A DNA stretch of 33,179 nt from positions 1 through 33,179 of the forward strand of contig REBL01000196.1 in the NCBI GenBank assembly GCA_007692755.1, given 5' to 3'. The translations under genes were made by a program, and so were the position numbers. The DNA comes from Nodularia sp. (in: cyanobacteria). GTDB lineage: Bacteria; Cyanobacteriota; Cyanobacteriia; Cyanobacteriales; Nostocaceae. Numbering within the stretch: position 1 is the stretch's first letter; each line of letters opens with the position of its first letter. The notes under the pieces are model-generated. The model saw nothing but the letters and a program-made list of their open reading frames with translations, was not told where the DNA came from and made no database searches. This document shows positions 1 to 9,800 of this stretch, in pieces.

Positions 1-23
1 ATGCCATTGAGGATGTCTTGCAT
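1..23 (-). CDS. 5' end of a gene running off the left edge (PRTRC operon continuation)
   Basis: On the minus strand an ATG at 21-23 opens a frame of seven codons (MQDILNG) before the window ends. A strong Shine-Dalgarno AAGGAGG lies at 36-42, 12 nt upstream. It follows the PRTRC A-like gene in the same direction after about 200 nt. In known PRTRC loci a ThiF/E1-like gene follows protein A, so that is the first guess, but seven residues cannot show it. Confidence 0.4.
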
Positions 24-225
24 TTTGCGTCCTAACCTCCTTGGCGGTTGCTATATTACAGGCGAAGCATTTGCCAAATCAAGATTTAGCTCCATAATAT
101 GAGTTGGTGAGATTGGCTAGGGTAATCATAGACATATCCGTAAACGAGTATCAAAACCTTGTACAGCAAGGGTGAAAACCTAATTTTTGGATAAATGAAG
201 AAACAGGCATTTCCTAGATTCAAAT

Positions 226-918
226 TCACCTCCAGAGCTTATTCATAAAATTTGTAGGTAATATATCAGTACTATAAAACTGATAATTAGATAAAACTGA
301 AACATCATACATAAAGAAGTCTGGGTCAATGTCAAAAACTGCTCTAGCAGGTACATCCCAGCAATGGCGAAACAGTCCCACCCGTAATTTAATCTCTGGT
401 TGCAGGGTATTGACTTTACCCAGTACCCCATAGATGCGAAAACCAGATTCGTCAGCATTATCAGTGGTAGAGAAAAACGCAGGTAAGGAACCGTGGGAAT
501 GGATCTCCACAATTGGGTTATGGTATGAAGAATCACTACCATAACGAGTGGGCTGGCAACTGCTTGAAGTTTGAATTTGCTCTGGGATTTGCAAATGCCA
601 GCCCAGATGAGTATGGTGAAAATGAAAAAGAATTTCTTGAACTTGATTACCAGCTTGATAACTCAATCGCCACATTTCCAGCAGCAACGGTTTGGGAATT
701 AAAGAAGTGATTTTGAGATACGGTGTGAGGTGAGGTAGCCCTTTGATAGTTTGTTCACTCAAGCAAATGGGCATTAATACCTCTATCCCAGGACGAATGG
801 CTCTAGCAAAGATACCATTTCCAGCATAAAGGTACTCTAGTCCACTGCTGGTGTGTGTTGGCAGAGATGAAGTTGTGACAATTTTGTAACCAATAATACT
901 TTCAATCAATGGGTTCAT
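226..918 (-). CDS. PRTRC system protein A-like, JAMM/JAB metallopeptidase domain
   Basis: A 230-aa protein, counted from the ATG at 918. A TTG would allow nine more residues, but AGGA precedes this ATG and the start overlaps the stop of the upstream gene (902-904), which suggests translational coupling. The C-terminal third has the JAMM zinc motif: His140-x-His142, then Ser150 and Asp153 (HSH...STTD). JAB domains cleave isopeptide bonds to ubiquitin-like proteins or process such proteins. In PRTRC loci this protein sits beside an E2-like protein, as here. The N-terminal half is not recognised beyond family resemblance. The JAMM call is solid; the in vivo substrate is unknown. Confidence 0.75.
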   Translation of the reverse strand: MNPLIESIIGYKIVTTSSLPTHTSSGLEYLYAGNGIFARAIRPGIEVLMPICLSEQTIKGLPHLTPYLKITSLIPKPLLLEMWRLSYQAGNQVQEILFHFHHTHLGWHLQIPEQIQTSSSCQPTRYGSDSSYHNPIVEIHSHGSLPAFFSTTDNADESGFRIYGVLGKVNTLQPEIKLRVGLFRHCWDVPARAVFDIDPDFFMYDVSVLSNYQFYSTDILPTNFMNKLWR

Positions 919-1660
919 TGAGGATTTCCTGCACAAGCATAGCAACGCTTTTCTGATTGCCGATAGGCATAAGGTCAGAGACAGGATAGGTTGAACGTCT
1001 GTATCTTTTGTGCAGTTTTAAAAGCTGCTGGCGAACATCTTTACGGTATTTGTGTGATTTATTTATAGTGAAATGGTTAGTGAAAACACTGGAAATAAAC
1101 AAATTCCAAGCTTGGTTAATAGATACACTATTGGCCACAGGTGGTTCATTTACTCCCCAGCACACTTGTCCAGAACTGTAGATATTGGGTAACGGCACAT
1201 GAAAAGCTGATGCTTGAGGAGTAAATTCTTTGTCTTTAATTGCCCAAACCCAATACTTGAATTTTTTGCCTGCAAACACCATTGCAGGTAGAGTAACCGT
1301 TAAATCACCGAGTTGGTCGCAGTTAATTGTATAAATGGCAGGTGGGATAAATTTTACCAAATATGTGTCTGTACTGCCCGTACCCCAGCGCACAATTCCT
1401 GGTTCCATCCAGCCTGTATCAATTGGTTCATGGCTAAAGGCAGTTCTCAAAGCTGCGGGCGAGATAAATTTGTACACATGGGCATCGGGATTTTCTTGAT
1501 CTCGGTGGTGTAAAATGTAAATGCCATCCAAAAATAGAAGTTCTGCGGAAATGGCGGGAGATTTTCGGGGAGGATCTGTTAAAATCGCTCGTAAAATCTC
1601 GCCAGAGATAACTGCGGTGCAATTAGTCTCAATTAATGTGGTTTCAATGCTTGTTTCCAT
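902..1660 (-). CDS. PRTRC system protein B-like, prokaryotic E2 (Prok-E2_D) family
   Basis: A 252-aa protein from the ATG at 1660; a TTG at 1708 would extend it by 16 residues but deepen overlap with the gene before it. The central segment has the hallmark run of the family: a hydrophobic strand ending LPAMVFAGKKFKYWVW, then HVPLPNIYSSGQVCWG. Cys167 in the VCWG motif occupies the conserved position. The family is predicted to be a divergent ubiquitin-conjugating (E2) fold that works with a JAB protein, a ThiF-type E1 and a small ubiquitin-like protein. It overlaps both neighbours by a few codons, so it is clearly co-expressed with the JAMM gene. Biochemical activity of PRTRC B proteins is not established. 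Confidence 0.7.
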   Translation of the reverse strand: METSIETTLIETNCTAVISGEILRAILTDPPRKSPAISAELLFLDGIYILHHRDQENPDAHVYKFISPAALRTAFSHEPIDTGWMEPGIVRWGTGSTDTYLVKFIPPAIYTINCDQLGDLTVTLPAMVFAGKKFKYWVWAIKDKEFTPQASAFHVPLPNIYSSGQVCWGVNEPPVANSVSINQAWNLFISSVFTNHFTINKSHKYRKDVRQQLLKLHKRYRRSTYPVSDLMPIGNQKSVAMLVQEILNEPID

Positions 1661-2460
1661 AGTTGCAGAAGGATTTGAGCGTGAGGTTTTAAGTCTGTTT
1701 CTAGCCAATGAATTAGGTTGTCTGCATGGTCAAGCATCTGGCTAGCTTGTTGCCATTTTCTGGTGAGAAAATCAATAGATGCTTTTGACCAAGGTAGAGT
1801 GGTGTGGTCAGGTTGGTAGTAAAAATCGTCTGCGTATTCGTCTAACCAAATGTTTTTGGTTTGATGATCTAGCAACTTTAAAGCTAAAGGCAGAAACTTT
1901 AATGGACTATCTAAGTTATTACACTGGCGTTGCAGTTGTTTGTAGTCAATTTTGTCCGGGTGGTCGATGTCGCTGTACTTAATTCCGTACATGGCAAATT
2001 CATCATCAAACCAATCACTACCTTCTGGATGTAGCTCATCTAACCAACGACGACCGTTATGGCTCAATGGTAAAAGTAATTGCCAAGAATGTTTGAGATG
2101 TTCTATTTCGTCATCCATTGTCCAATTAATACCCATTGGGGTAACGGGTATGCTGTGCAATCTTTCTTCGTAGGCTGTTTCTACAGTCCAGTGTGATATT
2201 GGAAATAGGTGAGTGTAAATCAGGACAATAAATTCTAGTTCTCTGGGACTGTGGCGATGCAGCTGATTTGCAATTGGATAGATAGTGGCTTGGCTGCTTG
2301 ACCATTCAATGGGGAAGTATTGCTGGTAGAGTGCTAGTAAGGAATAAATGTTGAGTTGGGTTTCCAGATAATTGAGTGCTGCGCTAGTATCTAAGGTTAA
2401 TTGGCACTCTTGCAGGCTATAAATAGCCTCTACCATACTGGTGGGTACGAGATGAGACAT
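1633..2460 (-). CDS. unrecognised protein in the PRTRC-like operon
   Basis: A 275-aa protein from the ATG at 2460 (three codons downstream of a TTG). It is rich in Trp, Leu, His and acidic residues and looks all-helical, with a patch of acidic and aromatic residues in the middle (SDWFDDEFAMYG and DEYADDFYYQPDH). I see no signal peptide, membrane segment, Walker motif or cysteine cluster. It overlaps the E2-like gene downstream by 28 nt and follows the preceding stop by only 23 nt, so it belongs to the same transcript. It may fill the slot of PRTRC protein F or another accessory, but I cannot show homology. Confidence 0.6.
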   Translation of the reverse strand: MSHLVPTSMVEAIYSLQECQLTLDTSAALNYLETQLNIYSLLALYQQYFPIEWSSSQATIYPIANQLHRHSPRELEFIVLIYTHLFPISHWTVETAYEERLHSIPVTPMGINWTMDDEIEHLKHSWQLLLPLSHNGRRWLDELHPEGSDWFDDEFAMYGIKYSDIDHPDKIDYKQLQRQCNNLDSPLKFLPLALKLLDHQTKNIWLDEYADDFYYQPDHTTLPWSKASIDFLTRKWQQASQMLDHADNLIHWLETDLKPHAQILLQLWKQALKPH

Positions 2461-2483
2461 ACTACTCAATCTATTGTGTGTAC

Positions 2484-3227
2484 TTAAAAACCTTCAGGGA
2501 TGAGGCTAGAGGCGGGAGAGGAAGATTTTAAGGATTTGAGAGTTTGGTTGAGTAATTCAGAAAATGCTGTTCCAGATGCGATCGCCTCCTCAATTTCGGC
2601 TGATAGCTGTTCTGCATTTTGCCAATCAATACCAGTGCAAATCTGTCGCTGACGCAGTTGATAACACATTGCTAATGCGGGATTGATTTCTTCTGGGGCT
2701 GTTATCAGATACTCTAAGGGAGAAGAACCTTTTTTACCGGGTTTCTTGATGATCTGAATGGGTTGTCCAGCTTTGCGTTCTATTTCTGCATTGGCTAGTT
2801 CAGCACAAAGAGGTGTAAAGGCATCACGCAGCAATTGGTCATTTTCCGCGATTGCTTCAGGAATCCAATGCTGTTGACCTTCGTAAATGACAAGTAGTTT
2901 GTGGTTTGTTGAATTATTCATGACAGTTAAAACAAAGTAATTTGCGTGATTGGTAGCAAATGTTTCTGTGCCTTCGTGATCTAAGTCATGAAAGTCTGTT
3001 TCATCTTCGGTAGTGGTGTAATCATCTGTCAATGATGGCAAAAGTTGTAAAAAGTCAGGTTGGCCTGCAAGCCAACGTTCTTGGTCAAACAGCAACCCTA
3101 AACCTTGAAATTTTGCTTCTGTAGTTGTTTTTCCCGGCAATTGTATGTAGGATTCTAAGGTTTCAGATGTAACAGTTAGCTTGGCTGCCACAATCGCCTG
3201 TTCTGGTGTGAGCCATTTTAAAATCAT
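2484..3227 (-). CDS. unrecognised protein in the PRTRC-like operon
   Basis: A 247-aa protein from the ATG at 3227; a TTG at 3284 adds 19 residues with no better ribosome site. The N-terminus reads as a compact helix-strand domain. An acidic linker rich in Asp, Glu and Thr follows, then a strand-rich segment (YFVLTVMN, LLVIYEGQQHWIP) and a basic stretch KKPGKKGSS before a helical C-terminus. No catalytic motif is visible. It sits between the Gp157-like gene (120 nt gap) and the next unknown (23 nt gap) on the same strand. Function unknown. The central strand-rich region would be the place to look for a ubiquitin-like fold. Confidence 0.6.
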   Translation of the reverse strand: MILKWLTPEQAIVAAKLTVTSETLESYIQLPGKTTTEAKFQGLGLLFDQERWLAGQPDFLQLLPSLTDDYTTTEDETDFHDLDHEGTETFATNHANYFVLTVMNNSTNHKLLVIYEGQQHWIPEAIAENDQLLRDAFTPLCAELANAEIERKAGQPIQIIKKPGKKGSSPLEYLITAPEEINPALAMCYQLRQRQICTGIDWQNAEQLSAEIEEAIASGTAFSELLNQTLKSLKSSSPASSLIPEGF

Positions 3228-3346
3228 AGCTTTTTTGGCTTTGTTAATTGGTGTGCAAGCGATTGTGGCGGTAGCTAGAAGCAAAATTTGAATTTTGAAT
3301 TGTTTTGACTCAGGTATTTGCTTGGCTAAAAATGAGTAATTGATTG

Positions 3347-3925
3347 CTAAGTTAATAGAGAATCTTTGAAATCTTGAATTGCACTTGCTGTTAAAGCATA
3401 AATCACCCGACGCTTACGTTCAACATGAGTACCGTCTACAGGAATACCTTTCTTCCAAGCAGCAATAATCGCTTTCTTGTCTGCTGAGTAAACAGTTTTC
3501 TTTCTCCGGTATTTTGAAGGTAATTGTTCAGCATCTACCAGAACATCACAACTGGGTGGGTTTTGTTTAATTGTGATCCGCAAGGAATTACCAATCATTT
3601 GCTCAGATAGAATCCCTGTGGCATTATGTTCTAAAATGGTTTCATCTAATTTCTGTCGCCAGCGTTCTAGTCTTAAGAGTGCTGATTGATGTACATTTTT
3701 GAGATGTTCTAGTCGTTGTTTAACAGATGTTATCTCTGCATCTAGTTGTAACGCCAATTCAGCTTGGATGTCTACAGCTTCTTCTTGAACTTCCTGTGTT
3801 TTCCAAATCGCGGTAATGATAGCAGCTTCTTCTTCAGGAGTCTGGCAATTGGTTAGTTGTTCCCAAAGTTCAGCAGCAGTTTGGGATAGTCCTGCTAAAG
3901 ATTGTTGAGCCAGTGCTAAATTCAT
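3347..3925 (-). CDS. siphovirus Gp157-like protein
   Basis: A 192-aa protein from the ATG at 3925, preceded by GGAAGGTGG and lying one base after the stop of the upstream small gene (TAG at 3927-3929). The upstream TTG at 3970 is therefore unlikely. A long coiled-coil N-terminal half with many Glu and Gln is followed by a conserved C-terminal region. It reads GNSLRITIKQNPPSCDV, a lysine-rich RRKKTVYSADKKAI segment, then AWKKGIPVDGTHVERKRRV. That matches the Siphovirus Gp157 family, known from phages and integrated or plasmid elements near replication or recombination genes. The exact role is unknown; DNA binding is plausible from the basic C-terminus. Confidence 0.7.
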   Translation of the reverse strand: MNLALAQQSLAGLSQTAAELWEQLTNCQTPEEEAAIITAIWKTQEVQEEAVDIQAELALQLDAEITSVKQRLEHLKNVHQSALLRLERWRQKLDETILEHNATGILSEQMIGNSLRITIKQNPPSCDVLVDAEQLPSKYRRKKTVYSADKKAIIAAWKKGIPVDGTHVERKRRVIYALTASAIQDFKDSLLT

Positions 3926-3926
3926 G

Positions 3927-4118
3927 CTACCACCTTCCACAAGTTTGATAGTAGTCATGTTCACATACAATTTGCTCTAAGATATCTATAGTGCTGGCAT
4001 CTGAATTATTATCTAAATATAAATCTGAAATGCCCTTTTGTGTGGTGTGAAGATTTTGCTGATATATTGCTATCAATTTAGGTTGAAGTTTTGTGACACT
4101 TGCTGTTAGTTTTTGCAT
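3927..4118 (-). CDS. small hypothetical protein at the head of the PRTRC-like operon
   Basis: A 63-aa protein from an ATG at 4118. Its TAG stop overlaps the ribosome site of the Gp157-like gene and lies one base from that gene's ATG, a coupling arrangement that supports real translation. The N-terminus is basic and helical, the C-terminus acidic, with two Cys near the end. It does not resemble the ubiquitin-like PRTRC protein C. Function unknown. It is the first gene of the minus-strand operon, and the divergent nuclease-like gene starts 85 nt away, so the promoters probably share that gap. Confidence 0.5.
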   Translation of the reverse strand: MQKLTASVTKLQPKLIAIYQQNLHTTQKGISDLYLDNNSDASTIDILEQIVCEHDYYQTCGRW

Positions 4119-4202
4119 AGTTTTGGTTGTGTAACGCTATCAATTTCAGCGCGATAGCGCATCTCTCTGTTTTGGTATGGCGATGTTATTAAAATTTGAT
4201 GC

Positions 4203-4919
4203 GTGGATTGGGATAATTCATTATTCTTGCTTGATTACACTGATTTTACTTCTATTTATGTTAGGTTCAATTATAGAATTTTCATCAATACTGTGGCTAT
4301 GTCTACTGGCTATTATCCGGTGATTCTGTATCCTCCACTAGCAAGGCAATTTGCTCAGGTTTATAAAGGACAAGAACATTTAAAAGCTTCGTTTCAAGGA
4401 TGTGTTGCATTACCAGATGGAAATGGTACAGCCAAGCAAGGTGTGAGCGAAAAGAATTTTTTTCGGCATCTACTGTCGGCATTTCCCGGAAATTTAATTT
4501 GCCAAGCGGTGGAGTTTGAAATTCCTGGTTATCCTCTCCGCTACTCGGCTGATTTTATTCTTTATCATCACTCGTCCGGGTTGGCTCTCGATATTGAGAT
4601 TGACGAACCTTATGCTGGAGATACGGGTAAACCTCATCACTGTACTGATGTTGATGATGATAAAATCCGTAACCGTTTTTTCTTAACCCGCAATTGGGGT
4701 GTAGTCAGGTTTGCAGAAATTCAGGTGGTGTGTCATCCTTGGGGTTGCTGTAAGGTAATTGCCCAAATAATTGCTAGATTGACAGGAGATAATAGTGCGT
4801 TTATGTTGTTGCAAAGATTGGCTGATGTTCCTTTACAAAAATGCTGGACAAGGCGTGAGGCTAGGCTGATGGCAAAGAATAATTATCGTCAGTCTTATCT
4901 GCAAACTAGATACCAATAA
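4203..4919 (+). CDS. Vsr/DUF559-like PD-(D/E)XK nuclease-fold protein
   Basis: A 238-aa protein from a GTG at 4203; an ATG at 4299 would give 206 aa, and neither start has a clear ribosome site. The core has the order of a PD-(D/E)XK fold: Glu83 in a helix, Asp117 in SADFIL, then Glu132-Ile-Asp134 in LALDIEIDEPY. A helix and strand RNRFFLTRNWGVVRF follow, the usual end of Vsr/DUF559-type domains. The third catalytic position is Asp rather than Lys, as in some members of this superfamily. It is divergent from the PRTRC-like operon. It could act in plasmid DNA processing or defence; the substrate is unknown. Confidence 0.55.
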   Translation: MDWDNSLFLLDYTDFTSIYVRFNYRIFINTVAMSTGYYPVILYPPLARQFAQVYKGQEHLKASFQGCVALPDGNGTAKQGVSEKNFFRHLLSAFPGNLICQAVEFEIPGYPLRYSADFILYHHSSGLALDIEIDEPYAGDTGKPHHCTDVDDDKIRNRFFLTRNWGVVRFAEIQVVCHPWGCCKVIAQIIARLTGDNSAFMLLQRLADVPLQKCWTRREARLMAKNNYRQSYLQTRYQ

Positions 4920-5110
4920 AGCCTATAAATTTCACAATTCAATCCCAAAATATTAACTTACATTACTTAATTGATAGCTTTGTGATTCGGTTAATTTTAG
5001 CCAATCTATTTTTCTGGGAGTAAAAACAAGATTTACCAAAAAATCACAGACTTAGATAAACTTGAGGAAAGCAAGCTGACTGCTGATAGCTATTAGCTCT
5101 CCCAAGATTT

Positions 5111-6685
5111 ATGATGGTTGAAGAAAGTTCTAATAATCAACCATTATTCATGAGTAACACAGAAGTAGTCGTAATTGGTAGCGGTATTGGTGGATTGAGT
5201 TGCGCTGCACTCTTAGCACGCTATGGAATTAATGTCACAGTAGTAGAAAGCCATTCCATTGCAGGAGGTGCGGCTCATGCTTTTGAACGCAACGGCTACA
5301 AGTTTGATTCTGGTCCATCTCTCTATTCTGGTTTATCTTATACCCCTTCGCCTAATCCCTTACGCCAAGTTCTAGATACGATTGGGGAAGATTTACCCTG
5401 TGTTCATTACGATACCTGGGGTTGTTATTTGCCAGAAGGAAACTTTGATGCTCAAGTTGGTGCTGACCAGTTTTGTCAAGTGTTGCAGAAGTTGCGGGGA
5501 GATAAAGCTGTAGCAGAATGGCGCAAACTACAACAAATTATGACACCTTTGGGTAAGAGTGCAATCGCTCTCCCACCGGCTGCTTTGCGCTACGATTTAG
5601 GTGCTGTGTTAACTGTGGGTAAATTTGCCCCGGCTTTATTGCAACAGGCCGCTAATGTGATCAAATTAACTGGGTCTTTTTCCCGGATCATGGATGGTGT
5701 AATCACTGACCCATTTATTCGCAACTGGTTAGATTTACTTTGCTTCCTGTTATCTGGATTACCCGCAGATGGGACAATTGCCGCAGAAGTTGCATTCATG
5801 TTTGCAGATTGGTATCGTCCTGATGTGCAGTTAGATTATCCCATTGGTGGCAGTGGTGCGATCGTTGATGCACTGCTGAGAGGTTTGACTAAACATGGTG
5901 GTAAGTTAGTTTTGAGTGCTCATGTGGAGCAAGTTTTAGTGGAACACCACCGTGCTGTGGGAGTGCGACTGCGGAGTGGTCAAGAAATCCGAGCCAGTAA
6001 AGCCGTTGTTTCTAATGCCTCTGTTTGGGATACTCTCAAACTAATTCCTGAAGGTGCTGTCCCCAAACGGTATGTAGAAAAGCAACAAGCAACACCTGAA
6101 TGTGATAGTTTTATGCACCTGCATTTAGGTATTGATGCGGCAGGATTACCAAAAAATCTGGGTATTCATTACATTGTAGTTAACGATTGGGACAAAGGCA
6201 TAACTGCACCGCAAAACGTAGTGCTGATATCTATTCCCTCGGTTCTTGACTCATCCTTAGCACCAGCAGGTAAGCACGTGATTCACGTTTATACACCTGG
6301 AAATGAACCTTATGCTATTTGGCAAGGAAAGGAACGCAATAGCGAAGAATATGCGTTGTTAAAACAAGAACGTGCGGAAGTGATGTGGCAAGCTTTGGAA
6401 AGAATTATTCCTGATATTCGTTCTCGTTGCGAAGTTACTTTGGTCGGGACTCCCCTGACTCATGGGCGTTTTTTGCGTCGTCATCATGGTAGTTACGGGC
6501 CAGCTATAGCCGCAGGGAAGGGTTTATTTCCTGGTGGAAATACACCTTTATCGGGGTTGTTATGTTGTGGAGATTCGACTTTTCCGGGAATTGGGTTGCC
6601 GGCTGTGGCTGCTAGTGGGATGATGGCTGCTAATACTATTGTGCCTGTGCAGCAACATTTACAATTACTCAGTGATATTCTTTAG
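5111..6685 (+). CDS. FAD-dependent oxidoreductase, phytoene desaturase / carotenoid isomerase-like
   Basis: A 524-aa protein with an N-terminal dinucleotide-binding fold: GSGIGG at residues 23-28 and the ribose-binding Glu47, followed by the SIAGGAAHAFERNGYKFDSG signature of the desaturase/CrtISO/retinol-saturase group. The C-terminal FAD motif CCGDSTFPGIGLPAVAASG is also intact. Length fits CrtH- or CrtO-type enzymes (about 500-560 aa). It probably acts on a polyene or retinoid-like lipid at the membrane. Substrate cannot be told from sequence, and chromosomal paralogues are common in cyanobacteria, so no gene symbol is given. It stands alone, with about 190 nt of non-coding DNA before it and no operon partner. 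Confidence 0.8.
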   Translation: MMVEESSNNQPLFMSNTEVVVIGSGIGGLSCAALLARYGINVTVVESHSIAGGAAHAFERNGYKFDSGPSLYSGLSYTPSPNPLRQVLDTIGEDLPCVHYDTWGCYLPEGNFDAQVGADQFCQVLQKLRGDKAVAEWRKLQQIMTPLGKSAIALPPAALRYDLGAVLTVGKFAPALLQQAANVIKLTGSFSRIMDGVITDPFIRNWLDLLCFLLSGLPADGTIAAEVAFMFADWYRPDVQLDYPIGGSGAIVDALLRGLTKHGGKLVLSAHVEQVLVEHHRAVGVRLRSGQEIRASKAVVSNASVWDTLKLIPEGAVPKRYVEKQQATPECDSFMHLHLGIDAAGLPKNLGIHYIVVNDWDKGITAPQNVVLISIPSVLDSSLAPAGKHVIHVYTPGNEPYAIWQGKERNSEEYALLKQERAEVMWQALERIIPDIRSRCEVTLVGTPLTHGRFLRRHHGSYGPAIAAGKGLFPGGNTPLSGLLCCGDSTFPGIGLPAVAASGMMAANTIVPVQQHLQLLSDIL

Positions 6686-6830
6686 TAGCGATTACACTTC
6701 GCGCACTGCCGGAGGTGATCACTTTGCCAACGCCCTTTGGATGAGACTTGTAGCAATAGTTCGTCCGAATTAGAGGTAAATACGCCAAAATAGTTAAAGT
6801 AGAATAGGGATCGCCATTGAGCTAACTTGT

Positions 6831-9800
6831 ATGTCTGATATCAATTGGGGACTAATTAGAAGCGGTTCTACATTTGAAGACTTGATTTGTTCACTAATCC
6901 GTCTTGAGGATCATAAAGCTCGTCTTTACGGCCGTCCTGGAAAAGATTATGCCCAGGATGCACGTTCAGGAGATGGGCTTACTGTTTATCAAATGAAGTT
7001 TCATCAAAACGAGTCTACTTCTTTAGCTATTGCAGATGCCAAAAAAGAGGCTGAGAAAATTCATGGATATTTAGCAAAACCTGGTAAATCACAAGAGATT
7101 TGGCAGGGAGTAACAAAATGGATCTTGGTAAGTAACGTTAAATTTAATACAAGTGACGATTTGAAATGGAATAAAGAGATTAAGCCATTATTTGCCTGCT
7201 TGGGATTGGAAGCATCCTATTGGCAGAAATCAGAAATTGAAACTCGACTGCACAAATATCCTGACCTCAAGCAAGCTTATTTTGGTGGAGAACCGCGGGT
7301 TTTCTTGGGAATTGCTGAAGCACGTGAACAGATAAAACAATTCCAAGGATTTAATCATCCTCATGCCCTAGATGTTCCTTATCAGGGGCGAAAAAGGGAA
7401 TTAGAGCAATTCAAGAATTTTATCAGTGATGCCGAGAAGAAGATTCTTGTCATTCATGGAGCAGGAGGCATTGGCAAAACTCGATTTCTTCTGGAAGGTG
7501 CAGAAACTCAGGCTTTACCAGAAGGTTGGCAGGTACTCTGGGCAAATGTGGCAACCATGAAAACAAGTAGTTCATGGTTCATGGGATTAATTCCCGAATG
7601 CCGTATTTTAGTTTTGATTGATAAACCTGATGATGAAACAATTTTGAAAACCCTAGTAGAACAAATTTCTAGTGGTCGCGCTAAGACTTGGAAAGTTGCT
7701 ATTGCTGTTAGCTCTCCTAACGATAAGTTTTTGAACTATCTTCAGGGAACACGGACGCGCCAGATATTTGAAGAGTTGCCGTTAGCACCTCTAGAAGAAA
7801 GTGCAGCAGTAGCTTTCTGTGAACAACTCCTGGAATTTGGCTCTCTGCAAACACAGACAGCCGATTGGAAAATAGAAGCTGCTACCTGGATTGCTCAACA
7901 TTATGACTATCCCATCTGGATGGCGATCGCTATTAAATTACTGGAGCGCAAAGGTAATCTTGAAACAATGCCGCAAGAGGTAGAGGGGTTGGCATCTGAA
8001 TATCTAAAAGAAATTATTACACAGCAACAGAATATTCCCCAAGAGCAAATCAAGAAACTTTTGCGGTGGATAGCATTGTTTGATACCGTCAATAGAGAAG
8101 ATCCTGCGGTAATGGACTGGATTCAAACAAAGATTGGATGTAGAAATTCCACAGAACTTAAGCGATGTTTAGATAAACTAATCATTTACAACGTTATTTT
8201 TGAGCGAGGAGCGCGTGACCGTTTATTAAAAATAAAACCAGATGTTTTAGCAGATTACATTTTGCAAGATTGGTTAATTTACAAAACAAGACATGGTGAC
8301 AAAGAGCCTTCCTCCGAAGCATTAGAGATTGTTGAAGAAATCAGCACAATCTTAGAAAATTATACGGAAATTTCACATATTCAAAAGTTCCTATTAAAGA
8401 GTATTGCTCGCTTTGAGTTAATTCAACAGTTGTTCAAGAATCCTATCAATCTTTTGGGAACACTCTTAAGCAAATGGGAAGACCAATTTCCAACGATGAA
8501 TGCGCGTCAGAAATTAGCATACCTTAGTCTTTTGGATGAAATTTCCTTCGCTCATGTATCTGAGGTTCTGAACCTTCTAAGAGCAATATTAAATTCAAAC
8601 TCAGCATCAGAAATTGTTTCAACTATTTTTGGACAACGAATTATTACCCATGATGACGTAATCCTGGCGCTACCCTGGATTATTTATGATACGGCTCCCT
8701 ACGCCAACACCTCTAGTGAACAGATGACAATCCTCTCTCTGCTGTGCGATTTAGTGATTAAAGAACGTGATATTGCGACTCGTAGACCGCAGGGATTGCC
8801 CAATGATGGTAAGAGAGCAGAGACTGTTTTACCTAGAGTCATTACAAGTAGTTCAAAATTCCGTAGCAGTTTTGAAACACTTGCGTTTGAGAAAGCAAAA
8901 GAGTTATTGAACAATATCCGTTTTCAAGGAAATATTTCTGAACCCCAAAAGCTACATCTTGATGCTTTAGTTAAGCCACTATTGACTGTCGAGCAAGAAA
9001 ACACACTTTTTGATGGGAGAACTATCAGAATTCAAAGTTGGACGATTACAACAAATCAACCTGAGTGGGAAATTAGAGATTCACTTCGCACAGCAATCAA
9101 GGAAATTCTGTCAGAGCAAAAACTTCAACCATCCCAAGCAGTAATTCTATGGAATTTGCTGGCTTATGCACATGGGGAAATCAATGGTGCAACTTCCTAC
9201 TCTAAAGAATTTCAAACCGTTCTGGCTGATGATTTGCTGTCGGGAGTAGATTCCCAAAACTCGCAAAACCCTGATATCCAAGAATCGTCTGTTACCTACT
9301 CTGATGCCCACTCTGAAGAATTTCGCATTGTTCTACTTCAGAATTTACAATGGGTAGCGAAGTTTATTGAGTCCCATAACCTTGATATTCAAGAACTCAC
9401 TGCTGCTCGTAAAATTTGGAATTGGCACTATCAGTTTGACAAAGATCCTGAACTTAAGGCAATAGCAACGCAGTGTGAAAATTTATTTAAGAATAGTGAA
9501 CTGTTCCCACAATATGCTCCTCTTCTTAGTTGGGAAAGTTACGAAGTTTTAGGACAGTGGGCAGATGAAACAAGTAACAAATTAGTCACTTTAAATAATC
9601 CACAGAGCATTTATGAATTTATTCAGAATGGCGTTAAATTTCTAGGAAATGCCGACCAAATATCTAGGCTATTCATTATAGCTTCTCATCTAGGTAATAA
9701 AGCGCAGCAATCTCAATCCGTGCGTCAGTTTGTTGAGGGAGCATTGCAACTAGGTATTGAAACTCCAGAGTTCCAATTTGCCACAAGGCTTTGTCAAGGA

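Noticed and set aside
243..710. Open frames antisense or out of frame to the JAMM gene
   Set aside because: The JAMM frame has clear motif support; these are shadows of it.
6686..6760. Possible tRNA or structured RNA in the gap before the nuclease-STAND gene
   Set aside because: The GC-richer stretch looks like a remnant of a dispersed repeat (CTTCGCGCACTGCCGGAGG); no cloverleaf could be folded.
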